Shown: one piece after another, positions 1 through 6,000 of the stretch
Layout of the letters: each line of letters opens with the position of its first letter
Numbering within the stretch: position 1 is the first letter of the stretch
Assembly: GCA_027620105.1 (NCBI GenBank)
Contig: JAQCIA010000088.1
Coordinates: 1-7,787, forward strand
Source of the DNA: Verrucomicrobiota bacterium
GTDB taxonomy: Bacteria > Verrucomicrobiota > Kiritimatiellia > UBA8416 > JAIOPI01
Reading direction: 5' to 3'
Length of the DNA stretch: 7,787 bases
Position numbers and translations under genes: made by a program
The notes under the pieces: model-generated
What the model saw: only the letters and a program-made list of their open reading frames with translations
Told to the model about the DNA's origin: nothing
Databases searched by the model: none

Positions 1-2892
1 ACCGCCATCACCTTGGTAGATCGCGGGTTACGAGCGCAATACCCTTGTCAAAGTCTCCGGAACTTCGGCCTAACCCGACGCCAGATGGCTGAAATCCGCG
101 CCGTGCTGAAGCCGCCACGCGGCAGACTCCTGCGCTGGGTGACTCAGCCTCCACCGGTCGCCATCACCAGGCTGGCGGCTGCGCTGGTGGTCGCATTTAT
201 TCTGATCGGCATTTCGATGCCTGCACTTACGAAGGCCCGTCGGTCCAGCAGATCCTATGAAGTGGCGTTCTCCCCGGAACTTGAACTGGCGTTCACCCGC
301 TCACACGCACCGAGCATCCAGCTGCCAGCCAAGGAAGGCTGGGAATCCGGTTTTCCAGCATCAACACCCTCTCCAGTGGGCCAGGTCAGTCCCGACGAAC
401 CCTCCACGCCTAGCCAGATTCCAGGCGCATCGATCCTCCAAGCCCCTAGCGATATCGCTGAGTTACAGTTCCAGCAGGAGGCCCAGCAGGCCGTCGGCGA
501 TGAAACCTCCGCAAATGACAAAAACGGATTGACGGACGGAAGACTCGGGCAGCTGCCCAGTGCGCGGGCGCCGGGCTCCGCGTTTAGTCCGCAGCCGGCC
601 GCGTTCGACTCGGTGGCGATGATCAGGAGCCCCATTAAGATGCCCGGGATCTACAGCCGTCGCACCCCGGGAGAGCGCGGCAAGGCGATATCGCAATACG
701 GTGGCGGCGGCGGCGACAAAGACACCATCTCGGTAAGCGGGTTGATTGCCAACAAGCCTTCGGACTCACCGGCAAGGAGGGAAGACAGCACGCCTGGCCA
801 ATTAGGGTATTCTTGGTACGACGAGGTGCAAGAGGAGACGGAAACCAGCCTCGAAGGCCGCAGAATATTGCACGCGGAACAAAGTCAAAGCCGCGTCGGC
901 AACCGGGAAGCACTGATGAAGGTGAATACTGGGCGGCTCTTCCCCGTAACGCCTCCCCCGCCCCCTGAGGACTCATCCTCACCCGCATCGGCAGCTTTCG
1001 ATTCGGGCGCAATCGTCAAATCGCCCCTGATCGTGAACGAAATCAACGGCAAGCGGAATGCGGAAGGGGACGATGACGATCTTAAGGAGTTGGCAGCGGC
1101 GTTGAGCCAGCCCGCGGCGCCCGAGAAGGATGAACGTCGCATCGAGCGGGAAGACGAGGTGGGCTATGAGTTCTCCGCTGTCCTTGCCCAAGGTCGGGCA
1201 ACCGCGAATGCCTTGGAGCGGAAACGCGAAGTGGGCAAGGGCAGGGGTGACGAGAGCGGGGAGAGACCGCAGTCCGGCAAGGCTGGCGAGGCCATCGACG
1301 ACGTCAGCGTGCGACCGCAGCAGCCCGCAGAGCCACAGCCTGCGTCCGAGACTGGCGCAGGCTCCGGGGGTGGTGAAGGCAAGAAAGAGACGGAAAAGCT
1401 GAACCACGAAATCGGATCCCTCAAGAAAGCCAAGGACGCGCTAAAGGCTCTCACAGAAGAAGCCCCCACGGCATCGGAGTTCAAGACCGCGGCGGTAAAT
1501 CCATTCCTGCAGACGGCCGCGCAACCCGTCTCGACCTTTGGCATCGATGTGGACACGGCGGCCTATACGCTCGCGCGGCGCTACATGACCGCGGGCGCCC
1601 TCCCCCCGCCCGAGGCCGTGCGCACGGAGGAGTTCATCAACTTCTTCGATTACGACTACAACCCGCCCGCGCAGGACACCTTCGCGATTCATGCAGAACT
1701 CGCGCCTTCGCCCTTCGGCCGTGGCCTGCACCTGCTGAAGGTTGGCATCAAGGGGCGACGCGTGGGTCGCGAGGAGCAGCGACATGCGTCGCTCACCCTC
1801 GTGATCGACAGCTCCGGCTCCATGAACACGCCCGACCGGCTCGGACTCGTGCGGAAATCGCTGCGCATGCTGGTGGAACGCCTGGCCCCCGAGGACTTGG
1901 TGGCCATCGTACAATACGACAACAAGGCTCGGCTCGTGCTCGATCACACCCCTGCGGCCCAGAAGGAGAAGATCCTGGCCGTTATTCGCAATCTGCAAAC
2001 CTCCGGCTCAACCAATCTCGAGGAAGGTATGCGCCTGGGCTACGATGTGGCCGCACGCGGCTTTGTCAGCCGTGGCGAAAACCGCGTGCTGCTGCTCTCC
2101 GACGGCATGGCCAACCTCGGCTCAGTGGAAGCCGCCGACATCCTGAACAAGGTTGCGGCCTTCCGCGCGCAAGGCGTGCGCTGCTCCGTGTTCGGCTTTG
2201 GTCTCGGATCCTATAACGACACGATGCTCGAGTCGCTCGCGGACAAGGGCGACGGCACCTACACCTTCATCGACTCGGAAGAGGAGGCCCGGCGGGTGTT
2301 CGTCGACGACCTGGCCGCCACGCTGAATACGATCGCGGGCGACACGCGCATCCAGGTGGAGTTCAACCCGCGCCTCGTGGCGAAATACCGTCAACTCGGG
2401 TACGAGAATCGCCAGATGACCAAGGAGCAGTTCCGCGATGATCAGAGCGCGGAGGTGAAGGCCCTTGCCGGCGAAGTCGGCTCCGGGAAGTCGGTAACGG
2501 CGCTGTACGAAATGGAGATGGGAGGGCTTCAGGAGGAAGCCCAGGCGCAGAGCGCCGACGCCCCCGCGTCCCTGCGCCCGGAACCCATCGCGACCGTCCG
2601 CGTGCGGTATCGGAACCTGGCGACGGGGCAGATGGAGGAAATCGAAAAGCCGATCACGGCGGACATGCTGCGCGCAACCTTCCAGGCGGCCTCCACCCGC
2701 TTTCGCCTGGGCGCCTGTGTCGCCGAGTTTGCCGAAATCCTGCGCGGCAGTCCGCACGCCGCCGGCAGCGAGGTTGAAGCCGTGGCCGGCGAACTGCGCC
2801 CCGTGGCCCTCGAACTGAGCCTCGATCAACAGGTGCAGGCTTTGTTGCAGCTTGTGCAGGCGGCCCAGGGTATGCCGCGCGCAACGGAGTAG
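1..2892 (+). CDS. Membrane-anchored YfbK-type VWA domain protein with long disordered linker (5' end probably outside window)
   Basis: The frame is open from base 1 to the TAG at 2890-2892. Candidate starts inside the window are TTG at 13 and ATG at 85, neither with a convincing ribosome site, so the true start may lie upstream. Numbering from TTG 13: residues 20-32 (LTRRQMAEIRAVL) resemble the segment before the membrane span in related VWA proteins, which favours coding upstream of ATG 85. One membrane span covers about 51-72. Residues 80-490 are low complexity, with PPPPP at 314-318, GGGGG at 230-234, DDDD at 353-356 and a Lys/Glu-rich, possibly coiled-coil stretch at 457-482. The YfbK N-terminal block follows (NPF at 496, FGIDVDTAAY from 509, RTEEFINFFDY from 537). 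The VWA domain spans about 590-770. Its MIDAS residues are all present: D599-x-S601-x-S603, T667 and D697. The YfbK C-terminal block (DUF3520 type) covers about 778-955. E. coli YfbK is far shorter because it lacks this linker. YfbK's function is unknown; VWA domains usually bind protein partners through a divalent metal. The family call is secure. The topology (VWA part outside the membrane) is inferred. Confidence 0.93.
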   Translation, partial: TAITLVDRGLRAQYPCQSLRNFGLTRRQMAEIRAVLKPPRGRLLRWVTQPPPVAITRLAAALVVAFILIGISMPALTKARRSSRSYEVAFSPELELAFTRSHAPSIQLPAKEGWESGFPASTPSPVGQVSPDEPSTPSQIPGASILQAPSDIAELQFQQEAQQAVGDETSANDKNGLTDGRLGQLPSARAPGSAFSPQPAAFDSVAMIRSPIKMPGIYSRRTPGERGKAISQYGGGGGDKDTISVSGLIANKPSDSPARREDSTPGQLGYSWYDEVQEETETSLEGRRILHAEQSQSRVGNREALMKVNTGRLFPVTPPPPPEDSSSPASAAFDSGAIVKSPLIVNEINGKRNAEGDDDDLKELAAALSQPAAPEKDERRIEREDEVGYEFSAVLAQGRATANALERKREVGKGRGDESGERPQSGKAGEAIDDVSVRPQQPAEPQPASETGAGSGGGEGKKETEKLNHEIGSLKKAKDALKALTEEAPTASEFKTAAVNPFLQTAAQPVSTFGIDVDTAAYTLARRYMTAGALPPPEAVRTEEFINFFDYDYNPPAQDTFAIHAELAPSPFGRGLHLLKVGIKGRRVGREEQRHASLTLVIDSSGSMNTPDRLGLVRKSLRMLVERLAPEDLVAIVQYDNKARLVLDHTPAAQKEKILAVIRNLQTSGSTNLEEGMRLGYDVAARGFVSRGENRVLLLSDGMANLGSVEAADILNKVAAFRAQGVRCSVFGFGLGSYNDTMLESLADKGDGTYTFIDSEEEARRVFVDDLAATLNTIAGDTRIQVEFNPRLVAKYRQLGYENRQMTKEQFRDDQSAEVKALAGEVGSGKSVTALYEMEMGGLQEEAQAQSADAPASLRPEPIATVRVRYRNLATGQMEEIEKPITADMLRATFQAASTRFRLGACVAEFAEILRGSPHAAGSEVEAVAGELRPVALELSLDQQVQALLQLVQAAQGMPRATE
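163..228 (+). other. Single transmembrane segment of the VWA protein
   Basis: Codons 51-72 (numbering from TTG 13) encode an uninterrupted hydrophobic run that includes LAAALVVAFILIGIS. It is preceded by basic residues (R36, R38, R41) and followed by K74, R76 and R77. The segment anchors the protein and separates a short N-terminal part from the long linker and VWA domain. Charges lie on both sides, so orientation is not decided by the positive-inside rule alone. It could also work as an uncleaved signal anchor if translation starts at ATG 85. I see no clear signal peptidase site after it. Confidence 0.75.
595..1059 (+). repeat. Twofold internal motif (AFDSxAxIxSPI-like) in the VWA linker
   Basis: Two short related motifs sit 131 residues apart in the otherwise low-complexity linker. 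The first, AAFDSVAMIRSPIKM, is at residues 196-210, and the second, AAFDSGAIVKSPLIV, is at 327-341 (numbering from TTG 13). After the first copy comes GIYSRRTPGERGKAISQYGG (212-231). After the second copy the equivalent region (NEINGKRNAEGDDDD) has decayed. The first, intact copy resembles a 'SPxxMkGIYgsRspGgRgkALkqYGG' segment that I recall from PVC-group envelope proteins, where it can precede cyclase-like domains. That comparison is from memory and unverified. The duplication itself is visible in the sequence. Confidence 0.6.
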
Positions 2893-2975
2893 ACAGGATG
2901 AACGGGACACACCGGATTGGCATGCCGCGCAGGGATTGCCGATTCGGTGCCGGGCGACATCCAGCCGATCCTGTC
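2892..2975. repeat. Degenerate 'GACAGGAT' inverted-repeat element
   Basis: The exact 8-base arms GACAGGAT (2892-2899) and ATCCTGTC (2968-2975) flank the hairpin. The sequence continues as ATGAACGGGACACACC on the left and CATTCCGTCAAACC on the right, so both sides look like worn versions of 'acaggatgaacagg'-type units in opposite orientation. Such units are, from memory, frequent between genes in some PVC-group and related metagenomes. The element begins at the last base of the VWA stop codon. There is no transposase and no target duplication that I can see. Confidence 0.4.
2910..2949 (+). repeat. 13-bp hairpin (RNA stem with two G-U pairs) in the spacer
   Basis: The left arm CACCGGATTGGCA (2910-2922) pairs with the right arm TGCCGATTCGGTG (2937-2949) across a 14-base loop. 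In RNA all 13 positions pair: 11 Watson-Crick pairs plus two G-U wobbles. It lies directly downstream of the VWA stop codon and about 70 bases upstream of the next ribosome site. An 8-bp inverted repeat, GACAGGAT at 2892-2899 and ATCCTGTC at 2968-2975, encloses it. Possible roles include stabilising the 3' end of the upstream message, weak attenuation between the two genes, or being a remnant of a dispersed repeat. It is not followed by a U-tract. Confidence 0.65.
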
Positions 2976-3017
2976 CATTCCGTCAAACCGATCTCGATTG
3001 GCCTTGTACGACAACAT

Positions 3018-3022
3018 GGAGG
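3018..3022 (+). promoter_or_regulatory. Shine-Dalgarno GGAGG deciding the GTG start at 3030
   Basis: A perfect GGAGG lies seven bases upstream of GTG 3030. The GTG opens directly into a basic-then-hydrophobic signal peptide, which makes it the best start. The rival start is ATG 2898 in the same frame. It has GGAG at 2886-2889, eight bases upstream and inside the end of the VWA gene, but it would put 44 unlikely residues, encoded by the hairpin element, in front of the signal peptide. Confidence 0.8.
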
Positions 3023-3029
3023 AAACACA

Positions 3030-3086
3030 GTGAAACGTCTCATTAGCATCCTTGGTCTTGTGCTTTTCGCCGTCCTCGGTCGCGCG
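3030..3086 (+). other. Sec signal peptide of the giant protein
   Basis: Residues 1-19 show the classic layout: basic MKR, a hydrophobic core ISILGLVLFAVLG, and a small-residue site with G17-R18-A19. Cleavage after A19 is preferred. The alternative A19-x-A21 site would leave proline at +1, which signal peptidase I disfavours. There is no cysteine for lipoprotein processing. The signal places the first ~850 residues outside the cytoplasm. Confidence 0.75.
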
Positions 3087-6000
3087 GAGGCGCCGCGCGT
3101 GGCCGTCTCTGCGCTCGCCGTACGCGGCGAGATCGAAGGCGAGAACATCGTCTTCTCGCTCACCTTTGACGCCGACGTGGCCAGACGCGGCGAAACAATC
3201 CCGCTCGTCACCGGCGACGTGGCCTTTTTGGATGGGCAGTTCCCGCGCAAAGCCACGCTGCTGCGCCAGGGCGACAGCTTCGCCCTGCAATTCAACGGCA
3301 CCGGCCGGCAGTCCGTGACCTTCCGCTTCGCCAGCCGAGCCGGCAAGGAGCGCGAGTGGCGCCGCACCGGCTTTGCCATTCCGGCGGCGGACGTCCGCCA
3401 GGTGGCCGTCGTGTGCGACCGTGACGACCTCGAGGTGCGCTTTCCGGGTGCCTTGAAGACCCAACGTGGCCAGAACGCCGCCGGCCGCACGGAAGTCACC
3501 GCCTTCCTCGGACTGACCGGCCAGTTCGAAGTGCTCTGGAAACCCGAAGTCAAGCGCATGGACGCGGAACTCGTCGTGGCCGCCGAGGCCAACACCATTG
3601 CCACCGCCAGCGTCGGTGCGATGCGCCTGGACAGCATCTACACCTACCGGATTGTGCAGGGCGCGCAGAGCAAAATCGCGCTCAAGCTGCCTGACGCGGT
3701 CAACATCACGCAGGTGCGCGGCGAGGACATCCAGGACTGGTCCGTGCGCGATCAGATGCTGACCGTCACGCTCAGCCGCCCGCGCGAGGGCGTCTACAAG
3801 CTGCATGTGGAAAGCGAAACCGCCCTGCCCGAGTTCCCATCCATGAAAGACCTGCCGGTCATGACGCCGCAGGGCGTCATCCGCACCAGCGGGTTCCTGA
3901 TGATCGGCAGCGACAGCGCGGTGAAGCTCCTCGTGAAGAAATCCCTGGGCCTGACGCAAGTCGATCAGGCGGCCTTTCCGCAAGTGACGATGGACGTCCC
4001 GGAGACCGGCGTGCGCACCCTGCCTTCGCGTAGCACCTTCGCCTACCAGTACGTCAACATGCCCTACACGCTCCAGCTCGATGCGGACGACATCGTGCCG
4101 GAATACAGCGCCGATGACCGCCTCGTTCTCTCGCTGAAGGACAACGACCTCGTGTTCTTGGCCTCCACGGAAATCGACGTGCGCGACTCCGGCACTCGCG
4201 AACTGGTGTTTGCCACCGACCCGACATGGATTGTGGCCAACGTGACCGGCTCCGGCGTTTCCGACTACGACGTGCGGGAGGTGAATAGCCAGCGCCTGGT
4301 ACATGTGTACTTCGCACAGGCGGTACTTGGCCGAGCGCTCGTGGAGATCCGCCTCGAGAAATCGCTCGGTGAAGGCGAGGAGGTTTTTGCCGCCCCGCGC
4401 TTCCACCTGACCGATGCGCGCAGCGAGCGCGGGCACCTGGTGCTGGCCACCGAGAAGGGGCTGCGCCTGCGGGCCATGGCCCAAACCGGCATCCGCGAAG
4501 TGCGCACCGGTTCCACGCCCATGACCGTCGAGGGCGCGCAGCAGGCCTTCCGCTTCAAGCAGGCCGGCTGGTCGCTGGATGTCGCCGTGCAGCGCACCAC
4601 ATCCACCCTCAATGCCGAAATCTTCCATCTGGTCTCCATCGGCGAGGGCGTGCTCTACGGCGCCTCGACAGTCACCTACCACATCGACGGGGCGCCCGTG
4701 CGCGAATTCGCGGTGCGCATCCCGGCTGATTTCCAGAACGTGGAATTCACCGGTCGCGACGTGCGCGGCTGGGAGCAAAAGGATGGCGTCTGGACCGTCT
4801 CGCTGCTGGAAAAGGTCATCGGCGACTACACCCTGCTGGCCACCTACAACCAGCCCTACACCTACGAAGGCGCCGCCATCGAAGTGGGCGGCATGTCGAC
4901 GGAAAACACGGCAAGCGAACTCGGGTACATCGCCCTGGCCGGCGCCGCCAGCCTCAAATTTCCCGAAGAGACCTTCGACAGCGCCGCCGTGATCCCGATC
5001 GACGCGGATGAGATACCCGCGGAGTACAAACTGCTGATCAACGATCCGGTGCTGAAGGCCTACAAGCATGTGCGCACGCCGCACATTGCGAAGCTGAAGC
5101 TGGTGCGCTACGAAACGGAGTCCCTGTTGAACCAGATCGTTGACCACGCCACGGTGCAAACCGCAATCAGCCGCGATGGCGAGGCCGTGACGACAATCGA
5201 CTACTACATCAAAAACACCTCACAGCAGTACCTGGTGGTGGCTCTCCCGCCTGGCGCCACGTTGTGGTCGTCGACCCTGATGGGCACGGACGGCGTCCGG
5301 GCGCCCGTGGCCGCGCTGGAAAACGACGGCTCCCTGCTGGTTCCGCTGCAGCGCCCGCGCGATCCCAACGCCGCCATGAAATTGGAGATCGTCTACGCGG
5401 AAAGTTTCAAAAAGCCGGGGGTACTGGGCGCGAACTACACGCTGATGGCGCCGGATCTACCCCAGACGCATGCCATCGCCACGACCTGGAGCATTTCACC
5501 ACCCACGGACATGGCGGTGTCCGTAACCGGTGGGAACATGCTGACCACTCAGACGCCGGGACCGCGCGGCCTGCGCGCCGTGTTCAGCCGCCTCGGCGCC
5601 ATGGGCACGCGTCTGCTGATTCAGGGGAGGGCCGCCCTGCCGGCCCTGGCCCTGCTCCTAGGCCTCTGCGCCCTGGTTGCATACACGGTGGGTCGCAGAC
5701 GCGGCCTGGCCGCCAGCATGGTGCTTGCGGTGTTGTGTATTCCCGTGGTCGGGTGGCTGCTGCTCCTTGCGGCGGGCCGGGTCGGGTTCGGGCTTATTAC
5801 TTGCCAGACACCACCGGCGGATGCCGGCACGGTGGTTTTTACAAAAACCGTCGCACTGGCCGGCGGCGAAGTCTTGCGCGTCACGCTCGGTCTTGTGCCC
5901 GACTGGATTGGCGCGGCTGGTTCGAAGTGGACACTGATCCTGGCTGGCGCCGCCGGGCTGGTGATTCTCGTCGTGGCCGCCGCACGGCGCATGCGACTCG

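Larger units (their letters stand above)
2893..3029. other. Intergenic spacer between the VWA gene and the giant gene
   Basis: These 137 bases hold a hairpin, a short flanking inverted repeat and the ribosome site of the downstream gene. No promoter with recognisable -35/-10 boxes is evident. No T-run follows the hairpin, so it is not an obvious intrinsic terminator, and read-through from the VWA gene is plausible. The spacer has no stop codon in the frame of the downstream gene from ATG 2898 onward, so a 44-residue longer N-terminus cannot be excluded on frame alone. Confidence 0.7.

Noticed and set aside
2470..2493. GEVGSGKS, a match to the Walker A nucleotide-binding pattern in the VWA protein
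   Set aside because: It falls inside the YfbK C-terminal block at a place where the family has a conserved Gly-rich stretch before the V-T-A-L-Y-E sequence. There is no Walker B motif or ATPase fold around it, so I treat it as chance.
2910..2949. Intrinsic transcription terminator between the two genes
   Set aside because: The stem is strong, but no T-rich run follows it, and the stem contains two mismatches at the DNA level that pair only as G-U in RNA. I list it as a hairpin instead.
3016..3033. Five-codon reading frame ATG...TGA overlapping the GTG start
   Set aside because: Its start codon overlaps the ribosome binding site of the giant gene and it has no ribosome site of its own, so it is unlikely to be translated.
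2826..5159. Long minus-strand open frame (777 codons) across the spacer and the start of the giant gene
   Set aside because: It is the antisense shadow of GC-rich plus-strand codons. The protein is His/Gly/Val-rich without domains, whereas the plus strand has a ribosome site, a signal peptide and repeated modules.
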